Assembly: GCF_000027225.1 (NCBI RefSeq)
Contig: NC_013892.1
Coordinates: 2,914,001 to 2,978,000, forward strand
Direction: 5' to 3'
Source: Xenorhabdus bovienii SS-2004
Lineage (GTDB): Bacteria; Pseudomonadota; Gammaproteobacteria; Enterobacterales; Enterobacteriaceae
Length of the DNA: 64,000 nt
Position 1 is the first letter of the stretch. Each line of letters begins with the position of its first letter. The notes below the pieces were generated by a model. That model searched no databases. It was given only the letters and a program-made list of their open reading frames with translations, and had not been told where the DNA came from. Shown here in pieces: positions 52,190-61,784 of the stretch. The translations under genes were made by a program, and so were the position numbers.

Positions 52190-53362
52190 TTAGCGCGTAT
52201 ACAGGTAAACCTTACCGTCCTTCGCCTGTACCATCAGCTTATCTCCGGCAACAACCGGGCGACTCAGCAAGCCAGAACCATCAACTTTATGCTGAGCCAC
52301 AAATTTGCCATCAGCCATATTCAACCAATGTAGATAACCTTCAGAATCGCCAGCAACCAGATAACCATTGTACATTTCCGGTGCTGTCAGGTTACGGTGC
52401 AATAAATCGCTTTGCGTCCACAGTGTTACCCCGTCATTTTTACGCAGGGACAGAATACGGTCGTTTTGGTCAACAATGAAAATATGGTCATCCGTCACAA
52501 CCATATCATTCACAGAACCGATATCACGTTTCCAGATAAGCTGGCCGGAACGCATATCCATTGCCACCAAATTGCCATTATAAGCAATGGCATAAATAAT
52601 ATTATTAGAAATGACCGGAGTCATATCAACATCATTCAGGCGGCCGATTTCAGTTGAACCTGTCATCTGAGCAATACGCTGCTGCCAAATCAATTGCCCT
52701 TGTGACATCAGAACCGCACTAATACGGCCATTATCACCACCAACAATCGCAGCACCATAGGCTACGGCTGGAGCCGATTCACCACGGACTGACAATGAAG
52801 GTGTATCCATATTGACTGACCAGACAGCGGAACCATTGGTTTCGTTCAATGCCTGCAACAAACCGTTACCCGTGTGGATTAACACAAGGCCATCACTCAC
52901 CACGGGACGTGACAACGCTTCACCCGCAACGCTTGATTCCCATTCAACTTTACCGTTAGTAGTATCCAGTGCGATGACTTTTGCCTGTTCTGTACCGACA
53001 TACAGGCGCTCACCTGACACGGTCAAACCACCAGAAAGCAATGCAGGTAAACGGGATGACAGAAAACCGGCTTTTTCCGACAGGTCTGTGGCCCACAGCT
53101 CTTTACCCGTATCTACTTCAAGTGCTTTAACGACACCGGTGCGATCAGCAACATAAACCGTTGAACCTTGCCAGACAGGTGACAAGTGAGAATAATATTG
53201 CCCAACACCGCTTCCGACTGATTTATCCCAAATTACACGGGGATTGAATTGATTTTCAACCTTCGGCAGCGGTGACATTGCTAGCGTATCCTGTTCGCTT
53301 GAACAACCAGCCAACAGAATAGAAGCAACCAGCCCAACCAAGAGTGTTTTTCGCAGTTGCAT
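52190..53362 (-). CDS. bamB: Outer membrane assembly lipoprotein BamB
   Basis: A 390-residue lipoprotein with eight PQQ-type beta-propeller repeats. The lipobox LLAGC places the lipid on Cys19. Repeats are visible as GKELWATDL, GKVEWESSV, GSAVWSVNM, GQLIWQQRI, GQLIWKRDI and GVTLWTQSD. It supports the BAM complex that inserts outer membrane proteins such as FadL. It starts 14 bases after yfgM. Confidence 0.96.
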   Translation of the reverse strand: MQLRKTLLVGLVASILLAGCSSEQDTLAMSPLPKVENQFNPRVIWDKSVGSGVGQYYSHLSPVWQGSTVYVADRTGVVKALEVDTGKELWATDLSEKAGFLSSRLPALLSGGLTVSGERLYVGTEQAKVIALDTTNGKVEWESSVAGEALSRPVVSDGLVLIHTGNGLLQALNETNGSAVWSVNMDTPSLSVRGESAPAVAYGAAIVGGDNGRISAVLMSQGQLIWQQRIAQMTGSTEIGRLNDVDMTPVISNNIIYAIAYNGNLVAMDMRSGQLIWKRDIGSVNDMVVTDDHIFIVDQNDRILSLRKNDGVTLWTQSDLLHRNLTAPEMYNGYLVAGDSEGYLHWLNMADGKFVAQHKVDGSGLLSRPVVAGDKLMVQAKDGKVYLYTR

Positions 53363-53376
53363 TAAAGTTAGCTCCC

Positions 53377-53997
53377 TTAGCTGGATAAATTATTAAGTTT
53401 AATTTGAATACTACTTTTCAAAGACTGTGGGCCATCAGCTTCCAGCCCCCTGGAATAGGCTGCACGCGCACCCGCAATATCCCCTTTTTTCGTCAGAATA
53501 TCACCACGAATGTTCTCAACAGCTACCAACCAACCTTTCCCCTTGACCTGTTCCAGCGTTTTCAGTGCAGCATCCGTTTTATCTTCTGCGAATTGAACTC
53601 GAGCCAGACGAATACTGGCCAAAGCCTGCATATTCTCGTCTTTGGCTTTGCCAGAGGCGGCCAACAAGCGCTTTTCTGCCTGAGCCAAATCATTCTGCTC
53701 AACTGCACGCTTTGCCAGATCCATATCGGCCATGACACCATAGATATTATTCGTTTCATTAGCGAATTTTTCTGTGGCAACAACACTTTCTTTCGAGCCC
53801 GATTCCAATGATTTATTCAATTTTTCAAACGTCGCTGCAGTATCCTGCAACTGGTTTGTCTGATGAGACTGCCAGTAATGCCAGCCAGCCAGCACCCCAA
53901 TGCCCAGCACCAAGCCAACAGCAAGATATTTACCGTTGTTGGCAAAAAAACGCTTTATCACATCAATTTGTTCAGTTTCAGTGGTATAGACTTCCAC
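53377..53997 (-). CDS. yfgM: Periplasmic chaperone/ancillary translocon protein YfgM
   Basis: A 206-residue inner membrane protein with one membrane segment at about residues 24-42 (LAVGLVLGIGVLAGWHYW) and a periplasmic TPR-like region (LAKRAVEQNDLAQAEKRLLAA). E. coli YfgM joins PpiD at the SecYEG translocon. It lies between hisS and bamB, eleven bases after hisS. Confidence 0.94.
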   Translation of the reverse strand: MEVYTTETEQIDVIKRFFANNGKYLAVGLVLGIGVLAGWHYWQSHQTNQLQDTAATFEKLNKSLESGSKESVVATEKFANETNNIYGVMADMDLAKRAVEQNDLAQAEKRLLAASGKAKDENMQALASIRLARVQFAEDKTDAALKTLEQVKGKGWLVAVENIRGDILTKKGDIAGARAAYSRGLEADGPQSLKSSIQIKLNNLSS

Positions 53998-54008
53998 AGA
54001 GTCTCTCC

Positions 54009-55286
54009 TTAGCCTAACAGTTCGCTCAAACGTGCTGCAATCGCTTGTTGTGACAACGTTTCTTGTTCACCATTACGTAAATCTTTCACAGTGATATTAC
54101 CTGCACGAATTTCATCTTCTCCAAGGATCAGGGCAACTTTGGCACCATGCTTATCTGCACGCCCCAACTGTTTCTTGAAGTTGCCACCACCATGATTGGT
54201 CATCAAGCGTAATTCAGGCAACTCATCACGGATCTGCTCCGCCAGATTCAATGCCGCCTGCTGACTACCTTCACCAAAGGAGGAGAGATAAACATCCGCA
54301 ACAGCCAGATCTGCAACGAACTCAGGATTGACTTCCTGAACTAACAGAACCATACGTTCCATTCCCATTGCAAAGCCTACTGCTGGTGTAGATTTCCCAC
54401 CCAATTGCTCAACCAGGCCATCATAACGACCGCCCGCACAGACTGTTCCCTGTGCACCCAATGCAGAAGTTACCCATTCAAAGACAGTACGATTGTAATA
54501 ATCAAGGCCACGAACCAGACGCTGATTGAGGTGATACTTGATACCTGCACTATCCAGAATCCGGCACACCCCATCAAAATGTTCTTTTGATTCGGTATCA
54601 AGATAGTCAAACAGTGCCGGCGCATCATTAAGAAGAACCTGAATTTCAGGATTTTTGGAATCCAGTACACGCAGCGGGTTGGTATACATACGGCGCTGAC
54701 AGTCTTCGTCCAGCGTTTCTTTATGCTGTTCAAGGAACGCCACCAAAGCTTCACGGTAATTCGCACGGGCGTCCAGTGAACCAATGGAGTTTAATTCAAG
54801 TGTAACGTGTTCAGCGATGCCCAGTTCACGCCACCAGCGAGCAGTCATTAAAATCATTTCAGCGTCAATATCCGGCCCTTGCAGGCCAAAAACTTCAGCA
54901 CCCAACTGATGGAATTGACGGTAGCGGCCTTTTTGTGGGCGTTCGTAGCGGAACATTGGCCCAATGTACCACAAGCGCTGTTCCTGATTGTACAGCAGAC
55001 CATGCTGAATACCAGCGCGGACACAACCTGCGGTATTTTCTGGGCGCAGGGCCAGGCTTTCCCCATTGCGGTCGTCAAATGTGTACATTTCTTTTTCGAT
55101 CACATCGGTGACTTCGCCAATTGCGCGTTTAAATAACGGGGTCTGCTCTACAATCGGTGTTCTGATTTCACTGAAACCATAACCTGCCAGCACACGCTTA
55201 ACCGTAGATTCAACACGTTGCCAGATGGCGGTTTCAGCAGGAAGGCAATCGTTCATGCCACGAATAGCTGGGATATTTTTTGCCAC
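54009..55286 (-). CDS. hisS: Histidyl-tRNA synthetase HisS
   Basis: A 425-residue class II synthetase. Motif 1 ([19 protein letters not shown]), motif 2 ([23 protein letters not shown]) and the histidine motifs ([26 protein letters not shown]) and motif 3 (GFAMGMERM) are all present; the C-terminal anticodon-binding domain begins near residue 325. It is in the ispG-hisS-yfgM-bamB direction. Confidence 0.97.
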   Translation of the reverse strand: MAKNIPAIRGMNDCLPAETAIWQRVESTVKRVLAGYGFSEIRTPIVEQTPLFKRAIGEVTDVIEKEMYTFDDRNGESLALRPENTAGCVRAGIQHGLLYNQEQRLWYIGPMFRYERPQKGRYRQFHQLGAEVFGLQGPDIDAEMILMTARWWRELGIAEHVTLELNSIGSLDARANYREALVAFLEQHKETLDEDCQRRMYTNPLRVLDSKNPEIQVLLNDAPALFDYLDTESKEHFDGVCRILDSAGIKYHLNQRLVRGLDYYNRTVFEWVTSALGAQGTVCAGGRYDGLVEQLGGKSTPAVGFAMGMERMVLLVQEVNPEFVADLAVADVYLSSFGEGSQQAALNLAEQIRDELPELRLMTNHGGGNFKKQLGRADKHGAKVALILGEDEIRAGNITVKDLRNGEQETLSQQAIAARLSELLG

Positions 55287-55370
55287 GTTTTATCTCTTAT
55301 TAATATTTCTACAATAGCGTCGATTATAAAAGCGAAAGCTCGCGGGGTTCAATCAGCAATCAGAAACAAT

Positions 55371-55396
55371 ACTGGCTCATGATAGCATGAGCCAGT
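55371..55396 (-). terminator. Hairpin after ispG
   Basis: ACTGGCTCAT and ATGAGCCAGT form a perfect 10-base stem with a 6-base loop, ten bases after the ispG stop. The following bases (ATTGTTTC) are only moderately T-rich, so termination may be partial. Confidence 0.6.
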
Positions 55397-55406
55397 ATCA
55401 GGTATA

Positions 55407-56528
55407 TTATTCATCAAGCTGATTGATGTTAATCCGGTTACTTGCATCAAGGATCGTGGCCTTGGCACGGATCTTCGCTTCAAGTTGATCAATTAAATTA
55501 TTGTTGTCAAAACGCTCTTTCTGACGGATGCCATCTTCATAAAAACCGCTTTTATTTTTTGCACCAGTCACACCGAGTGTTGAAACTTCAGCTTCCCCGG
55601 GACCATTCACGACACAGCCAATAATGGAGACATCCATCGGCGTAATCAAATCCTCAAGGCGCTGTTCAAGCGCATTCACGGTACCGATGACGTCGAATTC
55701 CTGACGGGAGCAAGTCGGGCAGGCAATAAAATTGATCCCCCTTGAGCGGATACGTAATGCCTTAAGGATATCAAAACCGACTTTAACTTCTTCCACCGGA
55801 TCAGCCGCCAGCGAAATACGTAATGTATCACCAATCCCTTCAGACAACAGAAGCCCCAGACCAATTGAGGATTTCACCGCACCTGCACGAGCGCCCCCCG
55901 CTTCGGTAATACCCAAATGTAATGGTTGATCGATTTTCTGTGCCAGCAAACGGTAAGCACCGACAGCCAGAAAGACATCTGACGCCTTGACGCTCACCTT
56001 GAATTGATGAAAGTTCAAGCTATCAAGTATATCAACATGCCGCATTGCCGACTCAACCAAGGCTTCTGGTGTTGGTTCTCCGTACTTTTCCTGTATATCC
56101 TTTTCCAGCGACCCACCATTAACCCCAATACGAATAGGGATATTGTAATGACGAGCACAATCCACAACCTGACGGATGCGTTCTTCATTGCCAATATTGC
56201 CGGGGTTAATACGCAGGCAGTCAACGCCATATTCTGCGACTTTCAATGCGATACGGTAATCGAAATGAATATCAGCAACGAGAGGAATATTGACCTGCTG
56301 TTTGATGGATTTGAACGCTTCCGCAGCGTCCATGGTTGGAACAGAAACACGGACGATATCAACACCTACACGCTCCAGCGATTTGATCTGCCTGACCGTC
56401 GCTTCTACATCATTTGTCCGTGTGTTCGTCATTGATTGCACCGCAATAGGTGCGCCATCGCCAATGGGCACATTACCGACATAAATACGTGTAGATTTAC
56501 GTCTTTTTATCGGTGATTCATTATGCAT
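55407..56528 (-). CDS. ispG: 4-hydroxy-3-methylbut-2-enyl diphosphate synthase IspG
   Basis: A 373-residue iron-sulfur enzyme of the MEP isoprenoid pathway. The cluster-binding Cys residues are in [12 protein letters not shown] and in the [10 protein letters not shown] segment. The N-terminal TIM-barrel part has [17 protein letters not shown] and [13 protein letters not shown]. It lies between rodZ and hisS. Confidence 0.96.
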   Translation of the reverse strand: MHNESPIKRRKSTRIYVGNVPIGDGAPIAVQSMTNTRTNDVEATVRQIKSLERVGVDIVRVSVPTMDAAEAFKSIKQQVNIPLVADIHFDYRIALKVAEYGVDCLRINPGNIGNEERIRQVVDCARHYNIPIRIGVNGGSLEKDIQEKYGEPTPEALVESAMRHVDILDSLNFHQFKVSVKASDVFLAVGAYRLLAQKIDQPLHLGITEAGGARAGAVKSSIGLGLLLSEGIGDTLRISLAADPVEEVKVGFDILKALRIRSRGINFIACPTCSRQEFDVIGTVNALEQRLEDLITPMDVSIIGCVVNGPGEAEVSTLGVTGAKNKSGFYEDGIRQKERFDNNNLIDQLEAKIRAKATILDASNRININQLDE

Positions 56529-56663
56529 TTTTACATTACTCCCCTACATCCCTGTATTTTGTTTATAAAAATTACAACTATGCTGTGGTGAATAATACAC
56601 ACAGGCGAACTTGAATTTCTATTCAATATTCGCCTATAAATGTTCGCCAATTTGCCAAAATTG

Positions 56664-57635
56664 TTAATTATTTTCTGGCAATTTCAGTTGGGCAATACGG
56701 TTCACCTTGACAAAACGAGTCATGTCCACGGTTTTTCCCTGAAACTGGATATCAACCGCCGTAGGCGCACCAATTTTCAGCTTATAAGGCAAGGCACCTG
56801 AAAGTTTCAGACTACTGCCTTTATCTTTTGTGCCCATGAACAAAGTCTTACCATTGGCATCCGTAATCTGTAACCAGCATCTTGCCTTAAAATTCATCAC
56901 CAGTTCATTACTGTTAACCGCACTGGTATTATTCACGTCAGCCGATAATGTATTCACAGCAGAATTTGGTGCTGTATTAGTTGTCGCTGGTACTGAATTT
57001 ACAACTGATTGATTGCCCGGCGATGATGTATTGCTGTTCGCTGCCGGATTTGCTAATACTGAAGAGGTTTCTTCTTGAGCCGCAGCAACTGAGTTATCAT
57101 CTTTAGCATGGTCAGGTAGTTGACTTAGATCTGTTGTTGAAGTGCCCAAGTCACTTTCATCTCCTTGCGTCTGGGCGTTATAAGCATCAGATTGTGTTGT
57201 CATTGAAGCTAAGTCTTTTTGCTGCGCGGTGTAATTCTGCCACCACCACCACCCAGTCATTCCCAGCAGCACAATGAGCACGCCCCACGTTGTTTTCATC
57301 AACCAACCATCACGTTTTTTCCGCTTTTTTCCTGACGAAAAGCTTTGCATCGGGGAAACTTTCCCAGACTTAGCGGGCATTTGTTTATTTAATGTACTTA
57401 AAATATCGGATTCAGGGACTTGGACAAGTTTCGCATAAGCCCGAATATATCCACGTAAGAATGTCAGGGCGATATTTGACTGCGTATTATCTTCTTCAAT
57501 ATCACGAACAGTGGACAGTTTGAGACACAAACGATCTGCCACAGTTTGCTGAGAAAGCTCAAGTTTTTCACGAGCCTGGCGCAGAATCTGACCCGTTGTC
57601 AGATTGGCTTCTTCTGGGTAAGTTTCAGTCTTCAT
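56664..57635 (-). CDS. rodZ: Cytoskeleton protein RodZ
   Basis: A 323-residue cell-shape protein linking MreB to the elongation machinery. The cytoplasmic N-terminus is a helix-turn-helix (ILRQAREKLELSQQTVADRLCLKLSTVRDIE, residues 13-43); a basic stretch precedes the single membrane segment at about residues 114-132; a long Thr/Asn/Ser-rich linker and the C-terminal DUF4115 domain (LVMNFKARCWLQITDANGKTLF) follow. Upstream is the shortened pilW. Confidence 0.95.
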   Translation of the reverse strand: MKTETYPEEANLTTGQILRQAREKLELSQQTVADRLCLKLSTVRDIEEDNTQSNIALTFLRGYIRAYAKLVQVPESDILSTLNKQMPAKSGKVSPMQSFSSGKKRKKRDGWLMKTTWGVLIVLLGMTGWWWWQNYTAQQKDLASMTTQSDAYNAQTQGDESDLGTSTTDLSQLPDHAKDDNSVAAAQEETSSVLANPAANSNTSSPGNQSVVNSVPATTNTAPNSAVNTLSADVNNTSAVNSNELVMNFKARCWLQITDANGKTLFMGTKDKGSSLKLSGALPYKLKIGAPTAVDIQFQGKTVDMTRFVKVNRIAQLKLPENN

Positions 57636-57749
57636 TAGCTAAGGGCACTGGTACTGTTCAGGTTAAAGTATTTACGCAAATTAATTTGATAGAACATCCA
57701 ACTTAATTTGTGCAGCGAAATCATTTCATACTGCGTCGAACGCAGAAAA

Positions 57750-58160
57750 TCATTTATCACAAGTGTAGTGGCTTGTGTTGTTTCCCGTGACCAATTTTTT
57801 AGCCTCTTCATTCCGCTTTTGTTCACAGAGAAAAGCAGCATAATGACGTATTACAGTATCATTTCCTGCCGCATACTGCATGGCCATTCTATAATGCTGA
57901 TCGGCAGCTTTGGGTTGACCTGCATAATATTCATACAACGCCATACCCAAATGCGCTTCTGGATGGCGAGGTTTCGCCAGCAAAACCTTTTGAAAATGAT
58001 ATTTAGCAGCCGATAAATTTCGTTCCGCTAAATAGGCTTTCCCTAGCTGTAATCGAGTATCTATTGCAACGATCTGATGACCGTGATGCGGGGCACGTTC
58101 CGCACAACCCGTGATCAGGCCAAAACAAACTATAGACCAAATTATTGATTTCCGTATCAT
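57750..58160 (-). pseudogene. pilW: Truncated PilW/PilF-type TPR lipoprotein
   Basis: A 136-residue frame with lipobox (LITGC, Cys19) and TPR repeats (LQLGKAYLAERNLSAAKYHFQKVLLAKPRHPEAHLGMALYEYYAG-like region, residues 37-82). The AAFLCEQKRNEEAKKL segment corresponds to the middle of PilW, which is normally about 250 residues. After it the frame goes into unrelated residues (VTGNNTSHYTCDK) and stops; only 114 bases remain before rodZ. The 3' half has been lost. A short functional form cannot be excluded. Confidence 0.72.
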
Positions 58161-58232
58161 ACCATTTTCATTTATAAGGTTATGTTAAACTTCGCCAGAT
58201 TTTTAACCATTAATCGCTATTAAACAAACAAA

Positions 58233-59411
58233 TTAGACTGGTTTTACCTGAATTGGTTCACCTGCCAGACGTTTTTTCAGTGTCCGTTTTGTTCTATCAA
58301 TAACATCACCAGCAAGCTGCCCACATGCGGCATCAATATCATCCCCTCGCGTTTTACGCACAATAGTCGTAAAACCATATTCCATCAGGACTTTCGAAAA
58401 ACGGTCAATCCGGCTGTTGGAGCTACGCCCATAAGGTGCTCCCGGGAACGGGTTCCATGGGATCAAGTTGATTTTGCTTGGTGTATCTTTTAGGCATTCC
58501 GCCAATTGATGTGCCTGTTCCACGCTGTCATTGACGTGATCAAGCATCACATATTCCACCGTAACCCGCCCTTGATTGGCATTAGATTTTGCCAAATAGC
58601 GACGCACTCCCGCCAAAAATTCTTCGATATTGTACTTGCGGTTAATCGGCACGATTTCGTCACGGACATCATCGGTAGGTGCATGCAGGGAAATTGCCAG
58701 TGCAACATCAACCATATCGCCCAATTTGTCTAAAGCAGGCACTACACCAGATGTTGACAACGTCACGCGGCGTTTTGACAATCCAAAACCGAAATCATCC
58801 ATCATGATTTCCATAGCGGGCACGACATTGTTTAAGTTAAGCAATGGTTCTCCCATCCCCATCATGACGACATTGGTGATTGGGCGACGACCACTGGATT
58901 TCAGCGAGCCAATAATTTTAGCGGCACGCCAGACTTGACCAATAATTTCGGAAACCCGCAGGTTACGGTTAAATCCCTGCTGGGCAGTGGAACAGAATTT
59001 ACACTCTAAAGCACATCCGACCTGAGATGAAACACATAATGTCGCGCGCTCATCCTCTGGGATATAAACCGTTTCAACCTGTTGATCACCAACAGTAATT
59101 GCCCATTTAATGGTGCCATCCGCAGAACGCTGTTCTTCTGCCACTTCAGGTGCTTTGATTTCTGCCACCTGCTGCAATTTCATTCTGAGCACTTTATTGA
59201 TATCAGTCATCTGCTCAAAATCGTCATAGCAATAGTGGTACATCCATTTCATGACTTGATCGGCACGAAAAGGCTTTTCCCCCATATCGATAAAAAATTG
59301 ACGCATTTGTTTACGGTTAAGATCAAGCAGATTGATCTTGCCGTTTTTCTTTTCAGGAGTGACAGATACAGCGGCGGTTGAAGGTTGTACGGTTTCGTTA
59401 AGTTGGGACAT
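58233..59411 (-). CDS. rlmN: 23S rRNA/tRNA adenine-C2 methyltransferase RlmN
   Basis: A 392-residue radical SAM enzyme that methylates A2503 of 23S rRNA and A37 of tRNAs. The cluster motif CALECKFC (CxxxCxxC) lies near residue 132, the GEPLLN motif follows, and the catalytic Cys near the end is in DIDAACGQL. The N-terminus ([14 protein letters not shown]) is longer than average. Confidence 0.96.
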   Translation of the reverse strand: MSQLNETVQPSTAAVSVTPEKKNGKINLLDLNRKQMRQFFIDMGEKPFRADQVMKWMYHYCYDDFEQMTDINKVLRMKLQQVAEIKAPEVAEEQRSADGTIKWAITVGDQQVETVYIPEDERATLCVSSQVGCALECKFCSTAQQGFNRNLRVSEIIGQVWRAAKIIGSLKSSGRRPITNVVMMGMGEPLLNLNNVVPAMEIMMDDFGFGLSKRRVTLSTSGVVPALDKLGDMVDVALAISLHAPTDDVRDEIVPINRKYNIEEFLAGVRRYLAKSNANQGRVTVEYVMLDHVNDSVEQAHQLAECLKDTPSKINLIPWNPFPGAPYGRSSNSRIDRFSKVLMEYGFTTIVRKTRGDDIDAACGQLAGDVIDRTKRTLKKRLAGEPIQVKPV

Positions 59412-59618
59412 TTTTACATCGCCTCGTTGTTACACTTTCGGCTCTGTGCTGATTTAATTTCAGCACTAAGTTTTGATTCGGTGACTATCAATTCAATAAC
59501 CACTATATACAGTGATAATTGAGTATTGAGATAAAATAATAAACACCCCACTAAATCAAATCAGTGAGGCGCGACATTGTACAAACTTTACTGTTCAGAT
59601 GCTACGAGTAACTGAATA

Positions 59619-60047
59619 TCAGTGGCGGGGGAAGATTTCATCATCACTGAAAAAATAAGCAATCTCACGGTTTGCAGATTCAATGGAGTCTGAACCGTGA
59701 ACCGCATTTTCAGTAAAGCTATCTGCATAGTCCGCACGCAGAGTACCGGCCAGTGCATTGTCCGGGTTGGTAGCACCCATCAGATCACGATGGCGCTGAA
59801 CCGCATTTTCACCTTCCAGAACCTGTACCACAATTGGGCCAGAAGTCATAAATTCTACCAGACCATCAAAGAAAGGACGGCCTTTGTGCTCAGCGTAAAA
59901 ACCTTCAGCCTGCTCACGTGTTAAATACAGCATTTTGGCTGCGATGATTTTAAACCCTGCACTTTCAAAACGGGCATAAATAGAACCGATAGCATCTTTC
60001 TTCACAGCATTAGGCTTAATAATGGAAAAAGTACGTTCAATCGTCAT
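59619..60047 (-). CDS. ndk: Nucleoside diphosphate kinase Ndk
   Basis: A 142-residue kinase beginning [21 protein letters not shown]. The catalytic His is in [19 protein letters not shown] (about residue 117). It balances nucleoside triphosphate pools. It lies upstream of rlmN in the same direction, as in E. coli. Confidence 0.97.
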   Translation of the reverse strand: MTIERTFSIIKPNAVKKDAIGSIYARFESAGFKIIAAKMLYLTREQAEGFYAEHKGRPFFDGLVEFMTSGPIVVQVLEGENAVQRHRDLMGATNPDNALAGTLRADYADSFTENAVHGSDSIESANREIAYFFSDDEIFPRH

Positions 60048-60457
60048 TAGATAACCTCTTTGGCACTTTCAGCGATGATTCATTTTAATTTTTTATTCTC
60101 CCTTTGCTAAAACAGGGAGACGAGATTTATCCTGTACCTGACAGGAATAAAAATAGGCGTTGATTATAGGAGGAGACTTTCTGCTTGCCTACAAAAAACA
60201 TAACATTTTATTAAAGCTTTCTTAGCGAAAATTATCATTTTTTAGCATAAATCACATTTTTACTATACAGACACTTTGAGACAAAGCGAATTAAGCTGTT
60301 TTTTACACCAATCCAGGATATTGGAGATCACTTACTTTCTGCCAATGCATACCATCCTGCCCGATTGATTCTATAAAATAATACCTATTCAGGCGATAAA
60401 ATCCCAAATAGGCATTCTGATCAAGATCATTGACTCAGCGTTTTAATGCAGTTCCGA
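60048..60457. other. Gap between ndk and the small secreted protein gene
   Basis: About 410 bases without a gene. The part next to ndk must hold its promoter. I see no strong terminator or repeat. Confidence 0.4.
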
Positions 60458-60784
60458 TTACAGAACCGTCTCTGTTACGCATTGAATAAAAGGTTTACTC
60501 TCTTCATTTCTTTTCTTATCCAATGGCTTTTTACTTCCACTCGATAGTTTAAATTCCCCTTTGAACTGCTTATTGGCCTCTTTTGTTGTCTTATCTGATG
60601 TACCAATAATGCTAATGGTATACTTATGACCTTCAGGCAATAGATGTGTACATTTTCTCAACGCTCCTTGATTACCTGATTGTTTATTCTCCATTTTATT
60701 ATCAACACCTTTTGCTGACGAATCTGCAAAAGAAACAGGAATGTAAAATAACCCCAGTAGCAAAGCATATAAAAAAATTTTCAT
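60458..60784 (-). CDS. Small secreted protein of unknown function
   Basis: A 108-residue protein that I do not recognise. It has a clear signal peptide (MKIFLYALLLGLFYIPVSFA, cleavage about residue 20), then a Lys-rich basic mature part of about 88 residues with two Cys (in LRKCTHLL and FIQCVTE) that could form a disulfide. GAGG lies eight bases before the ATG. It stands between ndk and an XRE/DUF2975 unit in the same direction, at a place where E. coli has pbpC next to ndk. Confidence 0.65.
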   Translation of the reverse strand: MKIFLYALLLGLFYIPVSFADSSAKGVDNKMENKQSGNQGALRKCTHLLPEGHKYTISIIGTSDKTTKEANKQFKGEFKLSSGSKKPLDKKRNEESKPFIQCVTETVL

Positions 60785-60834
60785 CTTTTTTCCTCGCGAT
60801 TTAAATTAATAGAACTACCGACATGATTTACTGA

Positions 60835-61041
60835 TTAATCATCTTTGGATTCCAATATATCCCCAGGCTGACAATCTAGATATTGGCAGATGGCATCAAG
60901 AGTAGAGAATCGAATCCCTTTAATTTTTCCCGTTTTCAGCAAAGAAAGGTTTTGTTCAGTAATACCAATGGCTTGTGCTAATTCTTTAGATTTAACCTTT
61001 CGTTTTGCCATGAGCACATCTAGAGTGATATAAATTGCCAC
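60835..61041 (-). CDS. XRE-family transcriptional regulator (YozG type)
   Basis: A 68-residue protein that is a single Cro/CI helix-turn-helix: KELAQAIGITEQNLSLLKTGKIKGIRFSTLDAICQYLDCQPGDIL. It follows the DUF2975 gene by eight bases; this pairing of a tiny XRE regulator and a DUF2975 membrane protein is widespread in bacteria. It may bind the inverted repeat at 61657. Confidence 0.88.
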   Translation of the reverse strand: MAIYITLDVLMAKRKVKSKELAQAIGITEQNLSLLKTGKIKGIRFSTLDAICQYLDCQPGDILESKDD

Positions 61042-61049
61042 AATATCTC

Positions 61050-61613
61050 CTATATAATGCTCTTATTTTCGTCATATATATCACATGCTTGATAAAGAAT
61101 ACGCGAAATGACAGCCAGGCAAACCGAAATAAAAATAGCAACAAGATGGCTAGGACTTAGACTCAATGAAAAAAATCGCTGACCCGCTGGCGCTCCCATG
61201 GTGAGCCAAACAGTTAATAAAGGTTCAAAAAGAATATCTAACATAGCCCAGATGATGACCCCCCAACCTGCATATTCCAAATATTTCACCGTATTCTTGG
61301 AAAAATAATTACTCTTCCGATAATTGCTGAATAACTGATGAAAAGCCCAGAGGCTCCCTCCCAAGAACAATAATGGGATTGTCGATATAAATATCCCACT
61401 GGTCAGTTTCCACGGGCTAAGAGTATTCTCATTAAAATGCAATAATATTCTATTTGTCAGCGAAAATCCTAACCCATATTTCTCTAATATTAACTTTGGC
61501 TCCAGCCAGCTATAAATATTAATTACTATCAATATGATAATAATTAATAAAGATAATTTAGATATCACCAAACTGCAAGCCGTCATTCTTGTAAATTTTG
61601 AAGAGTGCATCAT
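61050..61613 (-). CDS. DUF2975-family membrane protein
   Basis: A 187-residue protein with four hydrophobic segments (about residues 17-37, 72-92, 112-132 and 150-170), the layout of DUF2975 proteins, which are of unknown function. The FSKNTVKYLEYAGWGVIIWAMLDI stretch resembles the family core. It is the first gene of a two-gene unit with the XRE regulator; a perfect inverted repeat stands 44 bases upstream. Confidence 0.8.
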   Translation of the reverse strand: MMHSSKFTRMTACSLVISKLSLLIIIILIVINIYSWLEPKLILEKYGLGFSLTNRILLHFNENTLSPWKLTSGIFISTIPLLFLGGSLWAFHQLFSNYRKSNYFSKNTVKYLEYAGWGVIIWAMLDILFEPLLTVWLTMGAPAGQRFFSLSLSPSHLVAIFISVCLAVISRILYQACDIYDENKSII

Positions 61614-61656
61614 GTTTATGACCCATTATTTAGCGTGATCAAATTATAGCTTTAAA

Positions 61657-61694
61657 TTATCGTAAAACAATAATTTTTTATTGTTTTACGATAA
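61657..61694. repeat. Perfect 17-base inverted repeat upstream of DUF2975/XRE
   Basis: TTATCGTAAAACAATAA, four T bases, then TTATTGTTTTACGATAA: a perfect palindrome with 17-base arms, 44-81 bases before the DUF2975 start. It is not followed by a T-run outside the stem on the minus strand, and pbpC ends 91 bases away, so an operator fits better than a terminator, though a bidirectional stop for neither gene cannot be ruled out. Confidence 0.7.
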
Positions 61695-61784
61695 AAATAA
61701 GGTGTTGAGATTTAAAGGATATGGTTAAGACCATGTTTTAAAAGCAGAATATTTCTTTAATCAAGGTCACAAACACACCATCAA

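Noticed and set aside
57635..57841. 68-codon frame after pilW as its C-terminal half in another frame
   Set aside because: The residues show no TPR pattern and overlap the intact pilW frame end and the rodZ start region.
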